A stretch of DNA of 64,000 nucleotides from Onchidella celtica. Lineage: Eukaryota; Mollusca; Gastropoda; Systellommatophora; Onchidiidae. The notes below the pieces were generated by a model, which did no database searches, was not told where the DNA came from, and saw only the letters and a program-made list of their open reading frames with translations. The stretch spans positions 7,554,957-7,618,956 of the forward strand of contig OZ007569.1 in NCBI GenBank assembly GCA_963931925.1. Reading direction: 5' to 3'. How positions within the stretch are numbered: the stretch's first letter is position 1; every line of letters starts with the position of its first letter. The position numbers and the translations under genes were made by a program. Positions 48,101 through 59,732 of this stretch are shown here, piece by piece.

Positions 48101-51100
48101 TCAGACATTCAATACTAGGGTGTATCAAAAAATAGCGCAAGTTGCTCTGAAGCTCAGAGACCGATTGTTACATGTTCAGTATTTTGCAAAGTTTGGCTTG
48201 CTTATGTTGCACGCAGAGGTTTGTAAATTTCAATTCCAAAGAGCCTGGGAAATTTTCGTTCTGAGGTAAACTTCATGTTTTAGGGCACAAGACCAATGTC
48301 GTCCTTGCTCTCTTTAAGAAGTCTAAACCAACTACAGACTTTAAAAAACAAACGCACAAAAAACAACAACAAAAAACCTGCCAAAATCTTGAAATCTTGA
48401 CTTATGCATTTTCTTTGGCCTATCACCGAGGTCCAGCCCTGTGCATTTGACATTTTACTTTTTCTCTATTTGACCTATTTTGCTTATCAGTCACAATAAA
48501 AAAATACTTCTTTTTATGTCGTTGCTATAGATAGAGGGGTTGGAGGATAAGAACTGAAACATGTTGGTTTGAGAGTAGAAAAGCTCATATCATTAAGTAA
48601 GCATTACCGAAGGTGGAGATAAGGCTGTTTCGTTACCATTGACTCACCCACGCATCTGGATCTTTAGGGGTTATCGAAATCGAAGTGTCTAGGCACACGA
48701 CATATCGTGGAAAAAGCGTGGAGAGATTTTTTCACGACACGTTTTTCATCCAATCAGAGTTAACCGTTTTCTGACTCAAAATGGCGGCCCCCACTGAGCG
48801 GGAGGTTGGAACCTGGGGGGGGGGGGGGCCGTGATGGTCTAGTCAGTTTGTATCAATGGGCGGTAGTCAGATTGACCAATCAGGCGAAAAGGGGCTGGGG
48901 TAGCTGTAATAAGTCGTGAAACGTCGTGAAAAACTTCACCAAGGCCATTTCCAGGACATGTCGTGGAAAACTTCACGGAGGCGATTTCCACGAGATGTCG
49001 TGAAAATAGCCACTTCCTATCGAAATTGCATTATTCACCGATTTTTGTTGGTCGTAAGAAAACATTATCTCTGCGATTTTTTTTATTTTTTTTTTGTGAA
49101 AGGCGTCATGTCGGTAGTCTAATATGTCTGTTTGTTTCCCTTTTTCTAGAGAAGAACACTTGGACTTGACGATACCATAGAGATTCAGTATAATGTATCA
49201 GCTGCTTTGCTTCTGGCCCGTTTGATCAGTTTTGCAGATGAAATAATCAAATGGAAGAAACAAAACACGAGCGTCCTGAACAGTCACACCAACTTTACAA
49301 AGCATCGTGAATCTGGTGAAAAGCCAGCGGCAGATGTATCAGAAGTATCAATACATAAGCGAAAAGGGTCTGATGTCTGTGATGTGAAATATTCTACTGA
49401 AGAAATTCATTCAAGAATTCAGTTCAGAAATCTACAATATGACCCAGATTTGCTTGATTTGTTATTTTATTCATTTTACTTTCCACTATTTCTCGATGGT
49501 CCAATTATCATCTACAATGATTTTCATAATCAAATAAGAGCAAATTTCAGATCTGATGTCTTCTCCGTGGATGTTTTTGATATATTCAAAAGGCTAATAA
49601 GATTGGCATTTTGGTTTTTTTTCCTTGATTTCCAATTTCACTTTTTATATTACTGTGCAATGAGTACATCTGCGGATATAATCAACAGTATCTCCATATG
49701 GTCTGTGGTGGCAATAGGACATGGATATGGCCAGTTTTTTATGACGAAATACGTGTGTATGTATGGTTTAGGTTTGCAAGTATCCAGATTTGACGGTATA
49801 ATACCAGTCCCATTACCCCGCTGTGTTAGCTGGGTGTATTCATATATAGATATGTGGAAATATTTTGATGTTGGCCTGTATGATTTCATCAAACATCACG
49901 TATACATTCCTCTGGGTGGATCAAGAGCTGGCTTTGCCAGACAATCACTGGCATCAGCCATGGCATTTTTATTTATTTTCTCGTGGCATGGCGGTAGTGG
50001 CAGGATATTTATATGGTGTGCTGGAAACTTTGTGACTGGGTTCCTGGAAGCTTGTGTACCGATGTTGGAACGTTCTTCACTTGGAGTGAAAGTGGTAAGC
50101 TCTTGATATCATTTCTTTACTGTTTAAAATATTTCTACTACATTAATGTCGGTTTTATTTCCCCCATTTCAGTTCAGATTCCTTTCCATAGGCTTATTAA
50201 CACTGATGAGACAACCTTAGACAATGGAATTAAGAAAGCCTCCTGTCATGACAACAAAACGGTTGGAACCCAGGGTCTCATTGAAAGTGCAGTATCGTGA
50301 CGTCACTAGCTAACTAATCGGCCGAGACGCCTCATTTCATAAGTGAATGACGTCGGAGACCAGTTGTCAAGCTGATGCGTCATGAAATGCTATAGAGATT
50401 GAGTTTAACATCATTAGAAATGATTATACATTGTCTATATAAGTAAACGTGAGTTGCAAAATTTACGGCCAGAACTCCGAGATAATCACACAAACGTAGA
50501 AACTTGCAAATTTTCATCTAAATTCCAGAAAACACAGATAGTTTGCCGGAGATGGATACAATAGTGGTTTATATTGTCAAGAACAGATTTAATTCATAAA
50601 TGTTTCCACTGACTAAATTTTTGTGAGAGAGCAGTGAGTAATTTTTACAAACGTAATTATTGTGCGAGCCAGCATAACGTGGTCTCGTAAACAATTTGTT
50701 TTGAACAGTTTTTTTCCTAAAAGATAGACAGAAGGTGTGGGGAAGGATAGACGGACAGCGTAGGTGTGCATGACTGAGCACTTTTTATATCTCGTGTTTT
50801 GAACTAGGTTTAGTAGAGAGGGAAGGGGTGAGTAGGAATTAAATGTTATTGAGATGTCTGTTGCCGTACAGAAAATCCGTGATCCAGAGTAAAAGCTCGG
50901 GGTTTTGAATATGTTAAGAATTTATTGCTATAAAATTACATTTTATTGTCTTGAGTGATTCGACCTTTGATGTCGACCCAAGGTCGTTGCGTAGGGCTGT
51001 TACTTAAAATAACTCAGTTCGGCAGCTGAGCTAGAAGTGGTTGCACCAATCACAATCCAGGAATTAGACGGTAAGCTGCAGATGCAGTCCAGTATTTAAG

Positions 51101-53903
51101 GCCATACAGAACTTAGTTCTGGGCCACATGTAGACAATCCATTTACGAGGTGGACGGCGAGCTCTCAGCCAGATGAGAAGTCATAGAGACGCAGCGATTG
51201 AGCTGATATGTACAGTGATGGAGCATTGTCAGAAATCTACGCTCCTGAGCCCAAGCCTACTTGTTTGAGCATTAAACCCACAGCGCTAATATCAACAGCC
51301 CTCACATTGTGAGGGCCGAATGGTGAGCTAAAGATTTTAATTCCATGCTGAATTTACAGCCACCTACACATGTAGACTGTTGACCAGTACTGCCAGACCA
51401 CATGCATTTCCGGCGACCACGTGTGAACTACACCAGAGCGCGCCTGGCAGAGACGCTATACAAATATGTATTAGTATGAAGAGAGATAGAACTTTAAACC
51501 TTACAGGATCCGTCGCCCTCGGGCGCGGATTCTTTTGAATGTAAATTTATTGTGACTTAGATAACTTCATATTACATTGCCTTAAGTACTTCATAGTTGC
51601 TCCTCAGCTTAGCTGAGCATTTTCAGTTGCTATTGTATTCGTTATCTATTGTATATTTTATCTTTGAATTTGTTAGATATATAAACTTTACAGTCTGTTA
51701 CTCAAATTGATTTATTTAGTTTTTAGAGTGAAAGTTGTTTAATTGTTGTTTTTTTTTGTGCTCGTGTGATTGGGAAGCGGACCTCTCGATCTATATTCCC
51801 CAAAATCCCGATCCGCGACATATATTTGTATTATCCTCAGCCGTGACAATTTTCAAGTTGAGAGATACCGGGATGAGTTCTTTTGTTTCTCGGGGGCCTC
51901 AGCATAGTGCTGTTGGCCCCCGGTTCTTGATTTTCTCTCTCTTTTGTCTTTCTTGTTTGTTTGTTGTTGTTCTTTCTTTCTTTCTTTCTGTTGTCTTCGT
52001 TCTTCGTGGTTTCTTCCTAGTAGTGTTTTTTTATTTATTAATTTTTGGGATGCGCCAAGGCAAGGGCAAGGACAAGACAGGAAAAAGGGGAAGATAGAAA
52101 AGCAGTTCTAGACACTGTCCCTTTCAGGAGTTTGATCCCTTTATTGCCAATGAAACATGTCACTAATTGACTGTTTTCCTCTAGAGCCGCAGTTAAAACA
52201 AGTAATAAGATATTAAGACCTAGCAGGGCTCTAGGGTTTTTGAATTTTGATCTTTAGTTCTTGGTGCCGCCAGGGAGCCTGGCGGCACCAGGACTAGTCC
52301 CGCAGCAGAGCATAATTTCAGGGATCTTATTAAAAACTCTGCCTTGGGTGGTCCCGGGTGCAATAGGCATCCGAGGCCATTGTTTCTGCCTGTATGGCTG
52401 GGCCGGCAGAAAAAGTCTGTCGGCCCTGGCAGATAAAAGAAGTTATTTTTTAAAATAAAATTATTTAACAAAATACACTGTGCGTATATTAATATATTTA
52501 TTTATTTAAGATTTTTATTCTAAAATATTCTATTCAATGATTTATTTTATGGCTGTCGAGCCTGCTCCTGTCAGTTCGTGTGCGGTCGTACCGGCGTCAC
52601 CCGGCCTCCGGCCCCCACCGACGGCCGACCTCAGCACGCTATTCCGCGATTGGATGTCGAGCGGCGCAACTGCTACCGTGATGGTTCACTGATCCGCCAG
52701 GCCAGGGCTGCCAGCTTTGCTGCAATCAACGTACAGATTTATTTTATTAACCAGGGGGGGGGGGGGGTGGATAGTAGGAATTAATTGTTGTTTTTTTTTG
52801 ATTTTGCCCGGGCAGCGGCTTTGTTAGGCTAGCTCTTCTCAATTTTCGATTTCAAATGCCAAGGTACCTTTAACGCGCTCAGCGTGCACACGGGCCATCT
52901 GAGTTTTTCGTCCTTATCCGAGAAGACTAGGTGCTCTGTCCTACCTACCATAGGCTCAGGGACAGGAAATTCCCCAAACATCTAACATGCCTGCACCGAC
53001 CGGGAATCGAACCCAGAATCTTCGGATGAGAGTCGAGCACCTTCCCTCTAGACCACCGTGTCCCCCTAACAGCTCGGATACCCCCCCCCCCCCCAACCAG
53101 CCCCTGCAGTGACGCAGCATTTGACCACTAGGCATTATTTTCCAGTTCTATGCGGATTTCCTCATAGGTTTCTTGTTATCATAAACTATTTTGTTTTTGT
53201 TTTTTTATTGTAGTACGGTAGATTTCTAAGTTAAAATAAAGATTGGTGCATTATAGAACAATCAGAAGGCGGTATTTTGTGAAACATTAATTTTTTGAGA
53301 CCTCGGCGTTAGAGATCATTGCAAGGATGCGTTAATGTATACGAAATATTACTTTATTGTCAAAGACCAGGGGATATTAAAATTGGGATTTGTCCAAACT
53401 ATACTTAAGCATAACGTAAGTTCATAGGATAAAACCGTTATTCATACCAGTAATATCCATAATTATGCAGTGAAACAAATCATGCCTACACAAATCTTTG
53501 AAGAGATAATTCAGTATTTGTCAGTAACCCATGGCCTTGCCAGCCTTGCATTGAATTCGTATCTCACGTTGTATTTATTTCCCAGAAGTCTTTTCTGGGC
53601 CCTGCCATGCGACTGCGATTGAAAGCCGTCTGCATCGTACCTGTGTATATGGCATCTTGTGCGCAGATCTTTTTCTTCTTCTTTGGCATAGATGTAGCGA
53701 GGGCAGTACTTGAAAGAACTGTAATTGCAGGTGAACACTGTCTTACCCTCCATGTGTATGGTTCTTGTTTTATGTTTATATTTAGACTTTCGTCCACTAG
53801 TTTGTTTATGCATTTTCATCTTGCTGTGCCATATAGAAAGAGGACATTTTGTTCTATTCTTCTGCGTCAGCCCCAATCGAAGAAACGTGCAGAAATGAGC
53901 TGA
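42088..53903 (+). CDS. HHAT: Hedgehog acyltransferase (MBOAT family), six exons
   Basis: Exons: 42083-42190 (ATG at 42088), 42779-42843, 44059-44175, 46490-46684, 49150-50094 and 53586-53903 (stop TGA). All junctions are GT-AG with matching phase; the product is 580 residues. It starts MFVDVLPRWERCAYW, close to the LPRWE start of known HHAT. Exons 3-5 carry hydrophobic segments. Exon 5 holds the MBOAT core: PLFLDGPIIIYNDF, RFDGIIPVPLPRCV, MWKYFDVGLYDF and SWHGGSG. The Asp (residue 400) and His (residue 440) stand 40 apart, as in human HHAT. HHAT is an ER multipass enzyme that attaches palmitate to the N-terminal Cys of Hedgehog ligands. It is longer than the human protein (about 493) mainly through a hydrophilic insert of about 80 residues early in exon 5. 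All introns are plus-sense and rich in transposons. Confidence 0.88.
42905..43735 (+). mobile_element. LINE fragment with RNase H domain in HHAT intron 2
   Basis: The frame 42908-43594 encodes an RNase H domain with VVYTDGSVTRGERSGWGY, the Glu of KMEEVAAENALAWL, VTDSQSMLRKI and the final Asp of GNERADKLAGEA, then a tail (GHQRGCGVKSRLCGTARRLF). There is no RT upstream, so this is a 5'-truncated 3' end of a non-LTR element or a separate RNase H unit. The frame is intact for 228 residues. It sits in the same strand as HHAT and is flanked by a duplicated piece of exon 2/intron 2. Confidence 0.72.
43744..43817 (+). repeat. Diverged duplicate of the HHAT exon 2 / intron 2 boundary
   Basis: From AATGGATAAGTTG through CAGGTATCG, TGACATTATAAC and ATCGATCTTATTAA this matches 42824-42899 (AATGGATAGGTCG, CAGGTATGC, TGACATTATGAT, ATCGATCTCATTAA). 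The copy includes the last codons of exon 2 and its splice donor. The RNase H fragment lies between the two copies. Confidence 0.7.
44926..45143. repeat. GA microsatellite in HHAT intron 3
   Basis: About 200 bp of GAGAGA, preceded by GACAGACA and ACACAC runs. The long open frame through it is low-complexity. Confidence 0.95.
45690..46064. repeat. Imperfect fold-back in HHAT intron 3
   Basis: Outer arms at about 45690-45730 (GGACTAATAAATTAACCAGACTGG) and 46030-46064 (its complement, CCAGTCTGGGTATTTTATTAGTC) pair with mismatches. Near the left side are perfect 20-bp arms at 45752-45771 and 45789-45808 (CGGAATTTCCCGAGCGGCGG and its complement) around a 17-bp loop. This is probably a MITE or a nest of two. 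Confidence 0.5.
47012..47608. repeat. 23-bp tandem repeat, about 26 units, in HHAT intron 4
   Basis: The unit of 23 bp contains GGCGTTCATTGGCCACC and TTCATG. Copies differ mainly at single positions. Since 23 is not a multiple of three and no frame of the unit has a stop on this strand, all three plus-strand frames stay open across the array. That produces three spurious overlapping frames of 142-223 codons. It ends just before a plausible end of the intron segment and is not coding. Confidence 0.93.
50575..51820 (+). repeat. Solo LTR of the Gmr1-like family in HHAT intron 5
   Basis: This 1246-bp copy starts TGTCAAGAACAG and ends GATCCGCGACA. TATAT flanks it on both sides (50570-50574 and 51821-51825). 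It matches the element LTRs through most of its length, with a replaced block near 51050-51120 and scattered substitutions, so it is older or from a related subfamily. It is inserted in the sense of HHAT. Confidence 0.92.
52263..52289. repeat. Perfect 12-bp hairpin with 3-nt loop
   Basis: GGTGCCGCCAGG, then GAG, then CCTGGCGGCACC. The hairpin is GC-rich in an AT-rich intron. It lacks a following poly-T tract, so a terminator is not implied. Confidence 0.7.
52850..53066 (-). mobile_element. tRNA-derived SINE in HHAT intron 5
   Basis: On the minus strand the head starts GGGGACACGGTGGTCTAGAGGG, with an A box (TGGTCTAGAGG, near 53046-53056) and a B box (GGTTCGATTCC, 53003-53013), spaced as in tRNA genes. 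The body continues with CTCAGATGGCCCGTGTGCAC and GCGCGTTAAAGGTACCTTGG, which resembles SINE core regions. The 5' end is near 53066. The 3' end is uncertain. Confidence 0.75.
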
Positions 53904-56900
53904 ATGAATTTTCGTTAGTTTACCTAAGTCCTTTGGGTCTCATTTCATAGAGTAACTGAATAAGTTGGTTTCATTTTACCTGCTGATGTTCGAGTGAATT
54001 GGGGTGAAATATTGCCCTGCCACGGACACAATTGATTTCAGCATGGAACGATGTTTTGTATCAATACCCGTAAAACTATCTGTTCTCTCCATTCGAAAGA
54101 AACAGCTCGTGAAGAAAAGAAAAGTGACTGGTGTTCTTAGAGTACATACAAGACAATCTTCGTTTTTCTTCCTCTTCCTCTTCCTCTCACGTAATCTTCG
54201 GGTCTGTTAATGCTAATTCAGAAGGCCAGTGGACACAGTTGTCCGTTTCTTGCTCCCATATGGGGCAAATCTGGAGACCTTGCTGTTCATTTTCTGCTGC
54301 CATTCCACACGGATGTTTTTATGTCTCCAACTTTGAACTTTCTGTACAAGTGTTCCCATAGGCTGCTGTGGCCAGTTGTATCAATCTCTGTTTTCTCCTG
54401 TCCAGAATGTGCACTCCATCATCATATGGGTGTATGGGATGGATGTCTGTTCATACACTGTTCCTGCCTTTGGTTGCTCCAGTTTTCCGCCCTTCTTCTC
54501 CAGATCGTAACCCTGTCGTGACCTGCAATCTTGGCGGGTGCGGGGAATCCACTGGAGTACAAAGAATCTCAATATTTTTCTATCACATTTTCAAGAGGAC
54601 ACACAACCCCTCCCCTCAATTCTAGCTGAATGTTTTATATTAATTGAGTAAAGTTGAGTAACCGCAGCATTTCAAGAAAAAACAACAGCAACAACAATTC
54701 TTTGGAACCCTTTTACATAAATACAGCAGATTCAGAGTACATGTATTGGTATCCCCTAAAACAAACTAAAATCAGCACATCATTTTTTGGCATTACTCAG
54801 TTCATTTTGTAAAAGATACAGCTTTTAAGCAAATATACATAATTTATAATCATTCAATTCCCAATTGTTCTTCAATAGCAACTTGGAGTGAGCTGAGCAC
54901 AGTGTGCTTCTTCGTCTTGGTTTCTGTACACAATGCATTGTACCTAAACGCTCGACACCAAGCTAAAAGCCGCAAGCAGTGTTGCTACAAGACACTGTGA
55001 GACGTGGTGGCACTTCGTCTACTGGTACTAACTCAGCCTGAAGGAAAAGCCTCAACATCAGTGTGAAGCGCAATGGTCATGGGTGACAAAGGAATCCTAT
55101 ATGTACATCCTGTATATTATACTATACTAATATTTGGGTTCTTGGAGAAATGGTTGATTATAATATAATTATGCACTTTCACTAAAATGGTTTTGTGATT
55201 GTAAGATCCATAATGCAGGTTAGTCAATCACAGACAATTGAAACACTGCCCAACATGTCAGAGCACTCGGCAATGTTTAGTGGGGTTTTTTTTGTTGTTG
55301 TTGTTCCTGTTATATCAGAAAGGTTGAATTTTTCCTGATTTTGAGATGAAAATCCTCTGGAATTTCCTGTTTCCGGCTGTTGACTTTTTTTTTTTGTCTC
55401 TGTGTCTGCCGTTCTGTTTTCTTCTAGGTTTCAGACGTAATCATTTAAAAGGGGAGTAGTAGTGGTAGTAGTAGTGAACGCTATTTAATATGTTGTCCAA
55501 TGTGTGCATGGGCCCAAACAGAGCTAGTGACTATGCAAATATAGGAAACATTTGCACGTTGTTTTTTTTTTTTTGTAATGAATGTGAATGCAATTATTAG
55601 ATGGGGGTGGCAACAGTGGTTGGGGAGGGGGGGGGGGATTTTGATTAAACCAAAGAAGCATGAGTAAGTCAGAGCTATGCCCTGTTTTTGTTATATAATT
55701 TAGAACCGTACTAATGACGATGTCATTCTTTAATATCATTCATTAACCCTTTTTGAACCACAAAATTAGAGACGCATTTTGGTCTAGTGGAATCGAAAGC
55801 TGTAGCCGGAAATTGCGCTCAGCCTCTCTTTACACATTTGCCGGCCGAAAGTCAACTTGATCACGTCTGTGCATTCTGCAAGGAATACATCGTATAACAA
55901 AACACTCTATTAGTCTTTACATCATCGAATCCAAGTGTCGTTTTTAATGCGACCTAAATCTACATATACAGCTGAGCTTGGCAAAGGGAAAATTTGCAAG
56001 ATTTATCCTGCCCGGGTCGGCTAGTAAACATAATTATCCACCATTATGCTTTCTATAGAATGTACTCCCTTTTTTTTTTCCAGATTTTTCTGAATTTGCA
56101 TTTGATTCTGACAGTCACAAATCTATTTTTAGCAACTCTCTTAACAGTTCTATAACATTAACAAAATATATGTAAAAGCAAAATAAAAGCAGCGCCTTTG
56201 AGGGCCTGCAAACAAAACATGTACCAAACTTCTTCTTTTTAATAACTGCGAGAGACCAATGCCCAACCAAAGCCTAGTGTGGTAAATTTAGTTTTGTGTA
56301 TCCTTGTGCGTTCAGTTACAGTAAAACAATTCAAGTACGGCATATGTCCAGTCCAGGTGAAAACTGCAGGCCGAGAGGAGTTTAAGGTACCGAAGAAAGT
56401 TACTGAACACACTTCTCCTGCCAGTTTCTGTGTTGTACACACAACGAGTTGATCCCCAGCATGATGGGGGAAAAAAAGCTATTAGATCATATATTGATGG
56501 TGCTTTTCTTTTAAGGACTAGATGAAGTTCCCGGCATTATCCGGGATAAACCTGTGTTCTCTCTTTTTGGTCTAGAAAGCTTCCCATTTATTATTCTGCA
56601 ATTTCACTACAGATTTCGTACGCGCCAGAGCACTCACTATGCACTCTTTCTTGGTAGGAAAACTGCGCGTACCGAATTGAACGCGTATTAATACATCGTC
56701 CCAGGTGCGGTGGGCGTACTACAGGGAGCCAAAACAAAGGTCATTGTATTTTACATTTTTACAACTTTTATTTCAAAATACCTGAAACTTGAATCAGCAC
56801 AATCGGTCGACACAAAAGCGATTGGACTGGATTACTTGAAACTTAGGAAAATTAATTTTATAATTTTTGAAACTGTCATTTAGACTGTAGCGTCGAGCAA

Positions 56901-57230
56901 AAAAAAAGGGGGCGAAATTGCACCACAATGAATTACTCCCGCCACTATTTTTTTTTTATAATAGATGAAGTAAATAGGGGTTAACTGTGTTGTATTCAGT
57001 GCCCCGTTGAGTAATAATATTGTTTTTCCTCTCAGAGGCTTAGGCTGGTAGAATAGTTGGTACTTGACAGCATCTCATTGACTGACAGTGAAGCTATGGG
57101 GGTGAAATGAAATATGTCATAGGTGGTGTTGCATACCAGAAGAAATCTCCCAAATTGGCACCTCGGCTAACTCTGTTTGGCTTATTTTATCCCATTATCT
57201 GGTTTGTTTACTTCTTCGCTCGGGCGGAAG
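53904..57230. other. No recognisable gene
   Basis: HHAT 3' flank and intergenic DNA with many poly-T and poly-G runs and short open frames. I recognise no domain, RNA gene or element ends. A degenerate TATCCGGGATA palindrome with AACCTG lies near 56536-56555. Confidence 0.45.
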
Positions 57231-57236
57231 TAGAGA

Positions 57237-57318
57237 AGGGAAAAAAAAAAGGTCACTCACGCGGGGCAGGTAGTCATTCATTCACTCACGCGGGGCAGGT
57301 AGTCATTCATTCACTCAC
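57237..57318. repeat. 29-bp direct duplication upstream of the BEL element
   Basis: The 29-bp unit containing CTCACGCGGGGCAGGTAGTC occurs twice in tandem, followed by a partial third. It lies where the 5' LTR or leader of the BEL element would be expected. Confidence 0.75.
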
Positions 57319-57756
57319 ATGAAGGAGAAGAAGTTTTCTCACGGATCAGTCGTTTAAATGTCAATAAACTGTTTAATTTCTGTTACTTCAAATCTTCTTC
57401 AGTATATTGCTAATGTGCGTTGTTCAGAATTCGCAACATGTGCCGAAACCCGGGAAGTTTCGTTGAGAACATTTCAGTTCCATCAGATCACGTAAGCCAA
57501 GCCCTGTCCCAGTAGCAGTCGATGAAGATTGCTTCAAACAGTTAAGTAAACGATGTCGGTCCTTTCATTATCATACTCACCATTGACATTTGTAGTCTAG
57601 CCTACAGACTACTAAGAAGTTGAATCGGTTTCATTTTCAAGTCTCCAAACCTAGATCTGGATTCGAGTAGGTCTTTTTTCATTCATCATTCAGCAGTAAC
57701 CTGATCTTCGGATAGACACCTGTTTAGTTTAGTATCTTCCTAGACATTATCACGTC

Positions 57757-59668
57757 ATGGCAGAAAACCTAACGCTCGAACAAGCTCAACGTTTGCGCAC
57801 GTCAGCCAAAAGTTGGCTTACCAGAGGGTCAAATATTCTCCAGGCCTTGCTTGATGCAGCAGAGAGAGATCTTCCACGAGTAAGATTCCACGTAACCCAG
57901 TTTCAAGCAAGGCTTGACAAGTTCGACGCTGCTCAATCTAGCGTCGAAGCAGTCATCAACCTTGACGATCTGGAGGGTGACATTGCAACATCAGCAGACT
58001 ACAGAGACGCTGCATGCACAGTCTACCTCAAGGCCCAAGATGTAATCTCCGCAAGTGTCAGACCACCTAATGAAATTGATTTGGTGTCGGATCGTGTCTC
58101 AATAGCGTCGGCAGATGCCCACCAACCATCACAAGCCACAGCGAAATTACCTAAACTTGAGCTTCCAAAGTTCAGTGGGGAAGTGACAGAATGGACATCG
58201 TTTTGGGACAGATTTGCTGCAGTGGTCCATACTTCAACTGGTTTGGCTCAAATCACAAAATTTACGTACCTGCAGTCCCTACTCAAGGGCGAGGCAGCAG
58301 CAGCCATCAAGGGTCTGCAGACCACAGCCGAAAACTACGACACTGCCGTTGGCATCCTACACAAACGTTTTGGCAGAAAAGAAAGAATTATCTTCGGCCA
58401 CATCAGCCAACTTCTGGCCACAAGTCAACCTTGGAAGGGAGGCAACAGCCTGTGGGCCTTGCATGATGATCTGCAGGTCCACGTGAGGAGCTTGGAAAAC
58501 CTTGGTATCTCACAAAACACGTACGGGGTAATTCTCATTCCACTCATCTTGCACCGTTTTCCAGCAGACATCCGTCTAGAGTGGGCGAGGGTGGGAGAGG
58601 GGAAGGAAGGAGACCTTGCCTTCCTCATGAGCTTTATTAACGACGAGATAAGGAGGCTAGAAAGGGCACACAATTTCGTTCCCTCCACCAACTCAACAAC
58701 GGAGTCGTCCTCAGAAGGGGCAAGAAGACGACAAACAGGGGCTGCGCTGTCCATCAACACGGGTACAGGTGGACCTCCCAGTGCCTCGAACTCTACTAAT
58801 GCTCATGAGAAAAACGTAAGATGTGTGTTTTGCAACGAAAACCATTTCTCCTCAGATTGTGCCCAGCTGCATAACTTGGATGTACAACAAAGGAAGAGCA
58901 AACTAAGAAACCTAAAACGTTGTTTTATTTGTTTAAGTGGTAATCACATCGCCGGAGACTGCAAGAGACAGTGCGGTTTGTGTAGAGGAAAACACCACAG
59001 ATTCCTCTGCAAGCGTTTTATTCACTCGGATCATGGTATAGATACAACAGTGAAAAGTATTTATCCTAGTCAGGGTGTTAAGGTTCCCTTAGGGAAAGTT
59101 GGATCTGCCGGGGCTTCTGTCGGTGCGGATGGGCACGTGGTTGGCATCAATTATACACATTCACAAACCTTGGGTGCCACAACTCTTATGCAAACAGTTC
59201 ATTGTAAGGTGGGGAGCCACAACGTGTCCATCCTATTTGACAGTGGTGCCGACAGGTCATTCATTACTAGACGTCTAGCACATGAGTTGGGTCTTGGGCC
59301 GTTGTGTCGAGAGTCAGTTTCTTATTCTTGTTTTGGGAGAGGGAAACCAGGTAAAGAAAGCCCTCGTAACATTTACAGACTGGCTCTCGGCACACCTGCC
59401 CAATATCTACATTTGATTGAGATTGATGCTATCTGTGCACCTATGTTTAGAACAAGAATACCTGATTCGCACATGGGGGTATTTGTTGGCTTACCTTTCA
59501 CAGAGAATTTTTCAGCAGACAATCCTATCGAGATTGACATCCTGATAGGAATTGATCACTATTGGCAGTTTATGAAGCCGAATTATGTCCATTCATCTGT
59601 CGGGTTAGTGGCTCAGGAGACCTCTTTGGGTTGGATCTTATCAGGAACCTGGCCTAGTGTCGGGAAAG
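57757..59668 (+). CDS. gag: BEL gag and aspartic protease
   Basis: The frame starts MAENLTLEQAQRLRTSAKSW, a typical BEL gag start with a helical N-terminal region. The region KLPKLELPKFSGEVTEWTSFWDRF marks the capsid-like domain known as DUF1759. Two cysteine motifs follow: CVFCNENHFSSDC (about 58823) and CFICLSGNHIAGDC-QCGLCRGKHHRFLC (about 58921-59010). The protease is of the BEL type with VSILFDSGADRSFITRRLA (about 59224). The frame is intact for about 637 residues up to SVGKG at 59668. Reading straight on would add a short tail and stop at 59715, but conservation resumes at 59733, as the next entries describe. Confidence 0.88.
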
Positions 59669-59732
59669 GTAACATATTATTATTTATGTTCCTCTCAGTT
59701 TCTTTGTCACACTAACACCACCTCTGTTTCAG
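59669..59732 (+). other. 64-bp intron-like interruption in BEL pol
   Basis: The segment begins GTAACA, ends CTCTGTTTCAG and carries CTAAC about 17 bases before the AG. These are a splice donor, polypyrimidine tract with acceptor, and a branch-site-like motif. Its length is not a multiple of three and it introduces a stop. With it skipped, protease and RT are in one frame. Confidence 0.6.

Noticed and set aside
52991-53066. Functional tRNA gene
   Set aside because: A and B boxes are present, but the cloverleaf pairing looks poor and the sequence continues into a SINE body.
53731-53785. A 55-bp intron in the last HHAT exon
   Set aside because: Donor and acceptor exist and splicing would leave an open end, but the unspliced reading continues to a stop with a length that fits the HHAT C-terminus better.
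57000-57756. 5' LTR of the BEL element
   Set aside because: No block here matches the 3' region within the window. Ends, primer site and target duplication could not be shown.
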